64,000 nt of DNA, taken from the NCBI GenBank assembly GCA_025361565.1, contig JANYKN010000188.1, positions 19,463-83,462 on the forward strand. Direction: 5' to 3'. The position numbers and the translations under genes are program-made. The notes below the pieces were generated by a model. The model ran no database searches and was not told the DNA's origin. It saw nothing but the letters and a program-made list of their open reading frames with translations. Every line of letters begins with the position of its first letter. Position 1 is the stretch's first letter. Below, piece after piece: positions 7,998 to 15,443 of this stretch. The stretch comes from Bacteroidota bacterium. GTDB lineage: Bacteria; Bacteroidota; Bacteroidia; Bacteroidales; NBLH01.

Positions 7998-8009
7998 AAT
8001 TGCGCAATT
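7998..8009. promoter_or_regulatory. Conserved palindrome upstream of precursor 1
   Basis: AATTGCGCAATT is a perfect 12-bp palindrome ending 44 nt before the precursor ATG. The related AATTGTGCAATT lies at almost the same distance before the precursor at 11055. The flanking TTTATATA-rich stretch and the TTTAAAAATTATTAAA before the ATG are also conserved between the two genes. Confidence 0.5.
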
Positions 8010-8053
8010 ATTTTTTATATAGTTTTATTTATTAATGTTTAAAAATTATTAAA

Positions 8054-8260
8054 ATGAAAAAAGAATTTAAGAAAAAATTGAGCTTGAATAAGCAAACTGT
8101 TGATAGGTTAAATAGTGAAAATTTAAGCAATCTGGTTGGAGGACAAGATGAGGATTCTCGTGCAACAGATTGTGGTCTATCAAGATGTTGTTGGTTCACA
8201 CAAAAACCGTTGGAGTGTGCAGTACTAAGTGCTGCCGGTGGACCGTGTACAATTAAATAA
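8054..8260 (+). CDS. Class I lanthipeptide precursor peptide 1
   Basis: Ribosomal precursor, 68 residues. The leader MKKEFKKKLSLNKQ...NLVGG ends in Gly-Gly at 29-30, the expected cleavage site of the C39 peptidase of the exporter at 18619. The 38-residue core has five Cys (two adjacent) and six Ser/Thr, which suits dehydration by LanB and ring closure by LanC encoded downstream. The first ~40 bases of the gene are nearly identical to the precursor at 11055 and to the damaged one at 10648, while the cores share little. The leader type is that of Bacteroidota class I lanthipeptides. Ring pattern and activity cannot be predicted. Confidence 0.85.
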   Translation: MKKEFKKKLSLNKQTVDRLNSENLSNLVGGQDEDSRATDCGLSRCCWFTQKPLECAVLSAAGGPCTIK

Positions 8261-8296
8261 ATTGTTAACATATTTATAATAAAAGCCTGATTAAAA

Positions 8297-8352
8297 AAGG
8301 GTAGTAATGAAATCAATATAATAATTTGGAATGAGTTGATTATTCTACCCTT
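8297..8352. terminator. Long hairpin after precursor 1
   Basis: AAGGGTAG (8297-8304) pairs with CTACCCTT (8345-8352), and the stem continues inwards with ATCAA/TTGAT. On the + strand no T run follows. On the minus strand the stem is followed by TTTTTT, so it looks like a terminator facing the other way, or a transcript-processing stem between precursor 1 and the peptidase gene. Confidence 0.45.
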
Positions 8353-8481
8353 ATAAAAAAATGTATCAAACTATATAGTTAATAATGGCGTTCGTATAAA
8401 ACATATAGCCAAAAATAAAGATGGAATTGCGTTCCTTTTCTCTTACATTAATAATAGGACAGTTTCTAAAGAAGATCTTAA

Positions 8482-10242
8482 ATGAAAAAAATTTGTATTT
8501 TTATTTTGATGCTGTCCAATTTTAATTCTATTTCACAGATTGGAAATCAAAGAAAGGCAGAAAACGCTGAAGCTTTCATAAGGTTATACGGCTATATTCA
8601 ATATTTTTATCCTATTGAAAAGCCAGATTCATTTGATTGGAGCAAGTTTTCTCTTTATGGCCTAAAAAAAGTGATATACTCGAAAAATGATCAAGAATTA
8701 ATAGCGAATTTAAATTTAGTATTTTTGCTGGTAGCTCCAAATCTGGAAATTGGACTGAAACAAAATCAGCCTAGATTGCCCAAATTAACCAAAAAATCGA
8801 AAAATGGATATCGGTTTTGGCAATATCAAGGTATGAACTTACATTATACAAAAAATAGTGTTTATAAACGAAAACTCGTTAGATATTATTCCTCAAAACA
8901 TGATAGTGTTTCATCAACACTAATTTTTCCACAAGTTCCTAAAAATGGTGAAATCATTTCCCGAAGTATATCAAAATCTTTAATTTGCTTTTTCCCGGTC
9001 AGTATATCAGAGAATGAGAAAAATGTTTTTGCAGATCAAAAAAAAACAAAAAAATTTATTGAACAAATTAACCTATTGTTTAAAAATTCGAATAGTGTTG
9101 AGGATACTTGTTATCGTTTGGCCTATATTTCTGAAATATGGAATTTAACCAGACATTTCTATCCTTTTCATGATAAAACTACTGTCAATTGGGATGAATC
9201 ATTATCTGAAACTATAAATAAGTGTTTGATTTCAAATAACCAATCGGACTTTTCAAAAACAAAGTTCTTATTAGTTTCACAAATGAATGATGGTCATACT
9301 TGTGTTGATGGAAGCTATTCTGGACTTCCATTTAGCGTTTTGAATATTGGGAATGAATATTATGTTGATAACATAAGATTTCCTAATAATCTTAGGCATG
9401 GCGATAAAATCCTATTTATAAATTCGAAATCTGCCAAATCATATTTTACTGAAAGTAAGAAATATTACTCTGGTTCTGAACAGCTTAAAAATGTAATGAT
9501 CAATTTGTATTTTGGGTATGGCGATAGAAATGAGAATTTAGAGATTCAATTTCTAAGAGAAGGTGACACTATCTGTGAAAATGTAAAAAGAGAAGTAATG
9601 GGTTTTATTTGTCAATCAAAGGATGAAAAACCTTTGACCAGTAATTTTAAGATTTGTGCTGATTCTATTTACTATATAAATATGGCTAATGCAGACGAAA
9701 TGATGTTTCTTTCAAAAATGGACGATCTCCTGCATGCAAAAGGAATCATTTTTGACTTCAGATCATTTCCAGGTCCTTTTAGAGATAATATACTTGCCCA
9801 TTTATGTAAAGATACAATGGAAACGCCCTATTTCTATACACCCCAAATAATATACCCAGATCAAGAGCAATTGAAATTTGATACCGCAACATGGTTCCTT
9901 TATCCACAAAAACCATATTTGACCTGCAAAAAAGCATTTTTGATTAACGGCAAAGCAATCAGTGCTTGCGAAACCCAGATTTCGTTTGTAAAGCAATATA
10001 AACTTGGGCCGCTTATAGGACAGGAAACAGCCGGGGCAAATGGAAACTATATTGTTATGAAATTTTTAGATGTAGCCAGTTTAACATGGACTGGTTTACG
10101 TGTCGTTGATAAAGACGGTCACTTGACTATGGTTGATGGTTACAAGCCGGATATTGAAGTTATGCCCACACTTGAAGGGTTTAAAGCAGGAAGGGATGAA
10201 GTATTGGAGCGGGCAATGGAATATATTAATACTGGAAAATAA
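8482..10242 (+). CDS. Secreted S41-family peptidase 1 of the lanthipeptide cluster
   Basis: Predicted exported serine peptidase, 586 residues, with a signal peptide over about the first 19 residues. The middle part (about 210-275) has the tricorn/CtpA-type helical segment WNLTRHFYPF...FLLVSQMNDGHTCVDG with the conserved Asp-Gly-His. The catalytic domain towards the C-terminus shows GIIFDFRSFPG, the nucleophile region GKAISACETQ and LIGQETAGANG, all typical of S41. It lies between precursor 1 and a LanC remnant. A second S41 gene sits in the same position before the intact lanC. Role in the cluster is unknown: core trimming, leader removal after export or self-protection are possible. Confidence 0.82.
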   Translation: MKKICIFILMLSNFNSISQIGNQRKAENAEAFIRLYGYIQYFYPIEKPDSFDWSKFSLYGLKKVIYSKNDQELIANLNLVFLLVAPNLEIGLKQNQPRLPKLTKKSKNGYRFWQYQGMNLHYTKNSVYKRKLVRYYSSKHDSVSSTLIFPQVPKNGEIISRSISKSLICFFPVSISENEKNVFADQKKTKKFIEQINLLFKNSNSVEDTCYRLAYISEIWNLTRHFYPFHDKTTVNWDESLSETINKCLISNNQSDFSKTKFLLVSQMNDGHTCVDGSYSGLPFSVLNIGNEYYVDNIRFPNNLRHGDKILFINSKSAKSYFTESKKYYSGSEQLKNVMINLYFGYGDRNENLEIQFLREGDTICENVKREVMGFICQSKDEKPLTSNFKICADSIYYINMANADEMMFLSKMDDLLHAKGIIFDFRSFPGPFRDNILAHLCKDTMETPYFYTPQIIYPDQEQLKFDTATWFLYPQKPYLTCKKAFLINGKAISACETQISFVKQYKLGPLIGQETAGANGNYIVMKFLDVASLTWTGLRVVDKDGHLTMVDGYKPDIEVMPTLEGFKAGRDEVLERAMEYINTGK

Positions 10243-10247
10243 TTAAT

Positions 10248-10501
10248 ATGCAAAACAAGTTTTGAAAACAGATATTTAAAAATAGTTCTAATAATGAAAT
10301 TTTACTTGGGAAAATTGCTGAATGTCTAAATAATAATAATTTTAATCAAAATCCAGGATTAATAAGAGGTAATTTTGGTGTGGCTGTCTTCTTTTTTTAC
10401 TATGCATTATTTAAAAAAAAGAGATCTATGAAACCACACACAGAATAATTAAGGGTGTTTTTGACCAAATTAGTTATGGATATTCTATAAATGAAAGATA
10501 A
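10248..10501 (+). pseudogene. Decayed LanC-like cyclase fragment
   Basis: N-terminal remnant of a lanthionine cyclase gene, not an intact ORF. From ATG 10248 the frame meets TGA at 10263. Reading on in the same frame gives KIAECLNNNN...GLIRGNFGVAVFFFYYALF. After the A-run at 10413-10420 the match continues in another frame as EIYETTHRIIKGVFDQISYGYSINER and stops at 10499-10501. These segments align with the start of the intact LanC at 14235 (VNLMGGDAGVSLFLSYYAKY, then INIVSDIFDEISDGYSYP). The zinc-binding half is missing. Its place directly after an S41 gene copies the order S41-LanC at 11896-15437, so it is a duplicated module that decayed. Confidence 0.75.
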
Positions 10502-10647
10502 TAAATTGAAAGACTATTTAGTAAGCAATACATGACTAAAATCATGCGTATAATGACTTGTAGGTATGCAAATTTTGACTATTTATTTTGAGAAGCAAAT
10601 ATTGGTTTGCTTAAATTAAACAATTAATATTTTTTAAAACTAAGAAC

Positions 10648-10836
10648 ATTAAGAAAGAATTTAAGAAAAAATTGAGCTTGAATAAGCAAACAATTGACAG
10701 GTTAATTGAAAATATGATGAATAATATTAAAGGAGGTCAGACAGAAATTTCAAAGTATCCCTATTGCCCCGGAACCCAAGATACAAGCTGCCTTCCTCCA
10801 GCAACACAAATTTGCAATATAATCGGCCGACTTTAA
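10648..10836 (+). CDS. Lanthipeptide precursor peptide 2 with ATT in place of ATG
   Basis: Short gene lacking a standard start. ATT AAG AAA GAA at 10648 replaces the ATG AAA AAA GAA of its sisters, and no ATG, GTG or TTG lies between the upstream in-frame stop at 10612 and this point. The following leader (KKEFKKKLSLNKQTIDRL...NIKGG) is intact, with Gly-Gly at 29-30. The 32-residue core has three Cys and six Ser/Thr, and the stop is TAA at 10834-10836. The uninterrupted frame argues that it is, or recently was, translated. AUU can start translation weakly in bacteria. It may instead be a silenced precursor. A terminator-like hairpin follows at once. Confidence 0.6.
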   Translation: MKKEFKKKLSLNKQTIDRLIENMMNNIKGGQTEISKYPYCPGTQDTSCLPPATQICNIIGRL

Positions 10837-10862
10837 TAATTTCACACTAAAAATAAATCATC

Positions 10863-10890
10863 CCCGAGGCATAGCCTCGAGGAATTCTTT
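10863..10890 (+). terminator. Intrinsic terminator after precursor 2
   Basis: CGAGGC (10865-10870) pairs with GCCTCG (10874-10879) around an ATA loop, flanked by CC/GG beyond one mismatch, and followed by AATTCTTTT. The hairpin sits 28 nt after the precursor stop codon. Confidence 0.7.
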
Positions 10891-10999
10891 TGATTAAATC
10901 TTTAAAAGCCCAAGCTTATCATCTATGATGAAGTGTTGGATAAAATAAGAAGCTAAATAGTTTTATGAAATTTCAGGTTTGAGAAATCCATTAATATTG

Positions 11000-11011
11000 A
11001 ATTGTGCAATT
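11000..11011. promoter_or_regulatory. Conserved palindrome upstream of precursor 3
   Basis: AATTGTGCAATT, one central mismatch from a perfect palindrome, ends 43 nt before the ATG at 11055. It matches AATTGCGCAATT at 7998-8009 in sequence and spacing. No such site is seen before the ATT-start precursor at 10648. Confidence 0.5.
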
Positions 11012-11054
11012 GTTTATATATAGGTTTATTATTTAACATTTAAAAATTATTAAA

Positions 11055-11261
11055 ATGAAAAAAGAATTTAAGAAAAAATTGAGCTTGAATAAGCAGATAG
11101 TATCCAAGCTAAATGAAGATGAATTGTCGATATTAAAAGGCGGCCAAGCAGAAAGCGGCGATGTTTGTAATACTAAATCTGTGAGAATGAGGTGTTGCCC
11201 TGCTTCAGACGCATTTTCTTGTGGTTGTGAAACAATATTTAGTGTATTTATTTGCGGATAA
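11055..11261 (+). CDS. Class I lanthipeptide precursor peptide 3
   Basis: Ribosomal precursor, 68 residues, with leader MKKEFKKKLSLNKQIVSKLN and Gly-Gly at 29-30. The 38-residue core contains six Cys (one adjacent pair and a CGC) and seven Ser/Thr, so several thioether rings are possible. The leader coding bases and about 60 bases upstream match precursor 1, showing recent duplication, while the core differs. It is followed by a decayed copy of its own core region (11295-11417) and a strong hairpin (11430-11464). It should be modified by the LanB/LanC proteins encoded downstream and exported by the C39 transporter. Confidence 0.85.
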   Translation: MKKEFKKKLSLNKQIVSKLNEDELSILKGGQAESGDVCNTKSVRMRCCPASDAFSCGCETIFSVFICG

Positions 11262-11294
11262 TTAATAAAAGATTGCATCCATTGCAGCATATAT

Positions 11295-11417
11295 AAAGGA
11301 AGTCAAATGAAAAGCGGTAATGTTTATGATGCTCAATCTGTGAGAATGACATGTTGAACATAATAATGTAGTTCAGGTTATTGCTATATCGATATAACTT
11401 GTACAACTGCGTGTTAG
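11295..11417 (+). pseudogene. Decayed fourth lanthipeptide precursor
   Basis: Reading from 11295 gives KGSQMKSGNVYDAQSVRMTC, close to KGGQAESGDVCNTKSVRMRC of precursor 3, then TGA at 11355 and two TAA codons. The same frame reopens as CSSGYCYIDITCTTAC and ends at TAG 11415-11417. The leader is missing or unrecognisable. The cysteine- and threonine-rich second half in the same frame shows that this was a full core before the stops arose. Confidence 0.7.
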
Positions 11418-11429
11418 TAGCTCAAAAAG

Positions 11430-11464
11430 AAACAAATAGTGCAGCTCTGCTGCACTATTTGTTT
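11430..11464 (+). terminator. Strong 15-bp hairpin after the precursor genes
   Basis: AAACAAATAGTGCAG (11430-11444) pairs perfectly with CTGCACTATTTGTTT (11450-11464) around a five-base loop. There is no long T run after it. It separates precursors from the S41/LanC/LanB genes, where a leaky terminator would keep precursor transcripts in excess. Confidence 0.55.
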
Positions 11465-11895
11465 GGTGGTGTGTTTGGGGCTTCAAAACCCTAAATTGGT
11501 AAATTGTGAAGTAAAGATTTAAAAAATATTTTATTTATTTTTTGGGAATGGCATCGTTTTACAGATTAAATCCTTATTTAAATCTGTTGAAAAGGAATAT
11601 TTAAATTAAAATACATTGAAGGATGAAAATTCAAAAGATTATAAAAAGCATTTTTGTTTTACAAAACTGTGGTTGTGAAAGTTTCTCAAAAATTAAAATA
11701 TGAAAACCAATTTAAATTAATGTATCCAAAGTGTCTCTATAAAAATAGAGTCATAACAATTGAATATAATTTTGTATTATAAGAAACGATTGGATAAAGC
11801 AGTTTGATGTTATAGTTTCATTATAAATAAATTCACCTAGAAGCTTTACTATAAATAGGAAGGTACAATTTCATATTAACTTAATTTGATTAAAA
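11465..11895. other. Gene-free stretch before second S41 gene
   Basis: A very A/T-rich 431-nt gap. One open 39-codon stretch (11663-11779, stop at 11780) has no start codon in frame and no recognisable similarity. An ATG at 11622 opens a 26-codon reading in another frame. I see no supportable gene; it may hold the promoter of the S41-lanC-lanB operon. Confidence 0.3.
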
Positions 11896-14130
11896 ATGAG
11901 AAAAGTGGAAATACATATGTTATTATGGCTACTAATTTTATCATCAGCAACTTGTCAAACTAGTACTTCAGATATAGATTTCAACTTTGGTTTTGAGAAA
12001 ACCACCTCTAATGAAAATCTACCAGATAATTGGAATCTAAATAGTGTAGGTTGCGATATAAGCATAGATACATTAATCAAACATAGTGGCAAAAATTCGT
12101 TAAGGATTGATGGTTTTTATAGCAAACCCCCAATTTATAATCTTAGTATTTCATTTGAGATACCATCTCAATACAAAGGAAAAGAAATCGAGTTAAGGGC
12201 ATACATGAAACAGAAAAATATTAAAGACGGATCGGTTGGATTAATTTTAAAGATAGATGGAGAGGATGGCCCCTTAAAATTTGAAAATATGCATGATAAA
12301 AATAATTCTGGAACAATTGATTGGAAAAAGTACTCTATAAAAATACCTTTTCCTAAGGAAACTAAAACTATATCTATAGGAGCGTTAAATTCAGGGAAAG
12401 GACAACTTTGGGTAGACGATTTTGAAATATTAATTGATGGAAAGGATATTATACAAGCTGAAAAGAAAGAAATAAAATACAATGCTGAAAAAGACCATGA
12501 ATTTGACAAAAGTTCAAAAATTGAATCGATTAAAATCAATGAGCAAAATATTGAAAACTTAGCGCTGCTTTGTAAAGTATGGGGCTTTTTGAAATATTAT
12601 CATCCAAACATTGCAAAAGGGGATTACAATTGGGATTATGAATTATTCAGAGTCTTACCTGACATTATTAATGCTGAAAGCACAAGCGAAAGGGATAAAA
12701 TTCTATCGGATTGGATAAAGGGCCTTGGGAACTTTGAAGTAAACAAAGATATAGAAAAAGTAACGGGTAATATTAAAATAAAGGCTGACATTGACTGGAT
12801 TGTCAATTCCAAGTTAAATCAAGATTTGGTGAATCAATTAACAAAAGTAAAAAATGCAAAAAGAACTTCTCAGCAATATTATATTAGATTTAAAGAAGGC
12901 ATTGGAAACCCTATTTTTAAAAATGAAAATGCATATATTGAAATGAAATTCCCCGATACCGGTTATAGATTATTATCACTTTTTCGATATTGGAATATTA
13001 TTCAATACTATTTCCCTTACAAAAATTTAATTGAAGAGGATTGGAAAGCTGTATTGAAAGAGTTTGTGCCAAAATTTATAAATGTTCAAAACGAACTTGA
13101 ATACAAACTTTCGATATTGAAATTAATTGCACGGATTCACGATTCACACGCAAATATATGGGGTGTAGATGGAACCTTAAATAAATTCAACGGAATTAAT
13201 TGTGTTCCAGTTGAAATTTCATTTATTGAAAATCAGGCTATCGTATCAGGTTATTATGATGAAGTTTTGGGGGAGAAATCTGGTCTTTTAAAAGGTGATG
13301 TAATTTCGAGAGTCAATAATCATTTAATTGGTGATATAGTAAAAGAGAAGTTGGAATATTTCCCAGCTTCGAATTATACTACCCAATTGAGGAATATTTC
13401 ACCAAATTTGTTGAGGACAAATGATTCCATAATAAAGGTTCAACTTGTCCGAAACGGAAATACCGAAATACAAGAATTCAAGACTTATTCAATTAAAAAA
13501 ATCAATTTTTATAAAAAATTCCAAAATAATGATACTTGCTTCAAAATCATCAACCATAATATAGCCTACCTTTATCTTGGGTCAATAAGGAGCGGATATC
13601 TACCAGAAATAATGACTAAAATAATTAATAAAAAAGGTTTAATAATAGATATTAGATGTTATCCGACTGATTTTATGGTTTTTAGTTTGGGTGAATATCT
13701 ATTACCAGAAAGTACAGCATTTGTTGAATTCTCACATGGGAATATTAATAATCCTGGTTTATTTGCAATAAAGGAAAAACTTGAAGTTGGCAAGAAAAAT
13801 GAAAATTGTTACAAAGGAAAAATTGTAATATTAGTTAACGAAATTACTCAAAGCCAGGCAGAATATACTGCGATGGCCTTTAGGGTTGCTCCCAAAGCTA
13901 TATTAATAGGATCTACAACTGCCGGCGCTGATGGAAATGTATCAGAAATTTATCTGCCTGGAGGCATAAAGACGATGATTAGCGGCATTGGCGTTTATTA
14001 CCCTGACGGAAGGGAAACTCAAAGAGTTGGTATAATTCCTGATATTGAGGTAAAGCCTACAATTGATGGTATTAAACAAAACAGAGATGAAGTTCTTGAA
14101 AAGGCTATTCAAATAATTAATAACAAATAG
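11896..14130 (+). CDS. Secreted S41-family peptidase 2 with N-terminal jelly-roll-like domain
   Basis: Predicted exported serine peptidase, 744 residues, signal peptide at 1-20. Residues about 25-190 (FGFEKTTSNENLPDNWNL...LWVDDFEILIDG) look like a carbohydrate-binding-type beta-sandwich absent from the first S41 protein. Then come the S41 helical segment (LLCKVWGFLKYYHP and LARIHDSHAN-like region, giving Asp-Ser-His), a PDZ-like segment (SGLLKGDVISRVNNHLIG), and a catalytic domain with LIIDIRCYP, the nucleophile region TQSQAEYTAMAF and STTAGADGN. The gene directly precedes the intact lanC. The pairing with a LanC gene repeats at 8482-10501. Its job in lanthipeptide maturation is not known. 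Confidence 0.82.
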   Translation: MRKVEIHMLLWLLILSSATCQTSTSDIDFNFGFEKTTSNENLPDNWNLNSVGCDISIDTLIKHSGKNSLRIDGFYSKPPIYNLSISFEIPSQYKGKEIELRAYMKQKNIKDGSVGLILKIDGEDGPLKFENMHDKNNSGTIDWKKYSIKIPFPKETKTISIGALNSGKGQLWVDDFEILIDGKDIIQAEKKEIKYNAEKDHEFDKSSKIESIKINEQNIENLALLCKVWGFLKYYHPNIAKGDYNWDYELFRVLPDIINAESTSERDKILSDWIKGLGNFEVNKDIEKVTGNIKIKADIDWIVNSKLNQDLVNQLTKVKNAKRTSQQYYIRFKEGIGNPIFKNENAYIEMKFPDTGYRLLSLFRYWNIIQYYFPYKNLIEEDWKAVLKEFVPKFINVQNELEYKLSILKLIARIHDSHANIWGVDGTLNKFNGINCVPVEISFIENQAIVSGYYDEVLGEKSGLLKGDVISRVNNHLIGDIVKEKLEYFPASNYTTQLRNISPNLLRTNDSIIKVQLVRNGNTEIQEFKTYSIKKINFYKKFQNNDTCFKIINHNIAYLYLGSIRSGYLPEIMTKIINKKGLIIDIRCYPTDFMVFSLGEYLLPESTAFVEFSHGNINNPGLFAIKEKLEVGKKNENCYKGKIVILVNEITQSQAEYTAMAFRVAPKAILIGSTTAGADGNVSEIYLPGGIKTMISGIGVYYPDGRETQRVGIIPDIEVKPTIDGIKQNRDEVLEKAIQIINNK

Positions 14131-14234
14131 AAAGAAGAGATGCAAGAACACTAAAAATTGTACACCGAATTAATTAGCTAGAGAAACCCTAGTATAATAT
14201 AGCTGAATATTTTATTAATTTAAAATACAACATA

Positions 14235-15437
14235 ATGATAGATGGTAAAAAGAAAGAGATTTCCGAAAAAATTCATGAGATTGCTCTAATTTTTCATGAT
14301 TTTACTGTCAAAAATAACGTGAACCTAATGGGTGGAGATGCAGGAGTGTCTTTATTTTTAAGTTATTATGCAAAATATTCAAAAAAAGATGAGTATGCAG
14401 AAAAATCAATTAATATTGTTTCTGATATCTTCGATGAAATAAGTGATGGATATTCTTATCCGACTTTTGCAGGAGGTTTGGCAGGAATTGGATGGCTTAT
14501 AGAATTCCTAGCTCAAAATGATTTTCTAGAAGTTAATACAAACGAAACTATAGGAGATTTGGATGAGCATCTTTATTCAATTATGATTAAAGAAATGAAA
14601 CAAAACAAATTTGACTATTTACATGCATCAGGAGGGATTGCTTTATATTTCTTAAAGCGGGATTCACTGCTTGATCGAAATAAATACATAAGTGAATTTG
14701 TTGATCTGCTTGCTTTATCATCGATTAAAAAAGAAAATCACAATAAATGGATATCGAGCATATTTGTTGGTTATGACAAAGAAGAGGACGTTTATAATTT
14801 AAGCATGTCCCATGGCATTGCCAGTATCATTTCTATTCTACTCAAAATTTATTTAAAGGGCATAAACAAAGATAAAGTATTTGAATTATTAAAAGGAGCT
14901 ATCAATTATTTACTAATAAATCAATTGGATATAACAGATAATATATCCTATTTCCCAGACTCTGTTTCACTAATTGACACAAAAGGCCACAGTACTAGAT
15001 TGGCTTGGTGTTATGGAGATTTAGGAATTTCAGTAGCATTATGGAATGCTTCAATTGCATTGAATGATAAGGCACTAGAGCAAAAAGCAATTGAAATATT
15101 ATTACATTCTGCCAAAAGAAAGAATTTAACAGAGAATTATGTTATGGATGCCTGTTTGTGTCATGGAACAACAGGGATTGCACATATTTTTAACCGAATG
15201 TTTATTAATACTGGAATTTCGGAATTTGAGGAAGCATCCGAATATTGGTTTAATGAAACCCTAAAAATGGCTAAGTTTGAAGATGGCCTGGCAGGTTTTA
15301 AATCATGGCGGACAGAAGAGCGTGGCTGGAAAAATGATTATGGCTTTCTTGAAGGCATAGCAGGAATCGGCCTTGCTTTGATTTCAGCTATTTCAGATAT
15401 TGAACCTTCATGGGATGAATGTTTATTGTTAAGCTAA
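14235..15437 (+). CDS. lanC: LanC-type lanthionine cyclase
   Basis: Zinc enzyme that adds Cys thiols to dehydroalanine/dehydrobutyrine in the precursor cores, making thioether rings in the cytosol. It is 400 residues, the usual LanC length. Visible landmarks are GGDAGVSLFL and GGLAGIGW helix-hairpin repeats, the active-site His in SMSHGIA, the R-x-AWCYGD motif (about 255-260; first zinc Cys) and CLCHGTTG (about 307-314; second zinc Cys and His). All three zinc ligands are present, so it should be active. It lies 6 nt before the LanB gene and 104 nt after the S41 gene, in one operon. A dead fragment of a paralogue lies at 10248. Confidence 0.92.
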   Translation: MIDGKKKEISEKIHEIALIFHDFTVKNNVNLMGGDAGVSLFLSYYAKYSKKDEYAEKSINIVSDIFDEISDGYSYPTFAGGLAGIGWLIEFLAQNDFLEVNTNETIGDLDEHLYSIMIKEMKQNKFDYLHASGGIALYFLKRDSLLDRNKYISEFVDLLALSSIKKENHNKWISSIFVGYDKEEDVYNLSMSHGIASIISILLKIYLKGINKDKVFELLKGAINYLLINQLDITDNISYFPDSVSLIDTKGHSTRLAWCYGDLGISVALWNASIALNDKALEQKAIEILLHSAKRKNLTENYVMDACLCHGTTGIAHIFNRMFINTGISEFEEASEYWFNETLKMAKFEDGLAGFKSWRTEERGWKNDYGFLEGIAGIGLALISAISDIEPSWDECLLLS

Positions 15438-15443
15438 TATATT

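Noticed and set aside
11663..11782. Open 39-codon stretch before the second S41 gene
   Set aside because: It has no start codon in frame and no similarity to precursors, LanC or peptidases that I can see.
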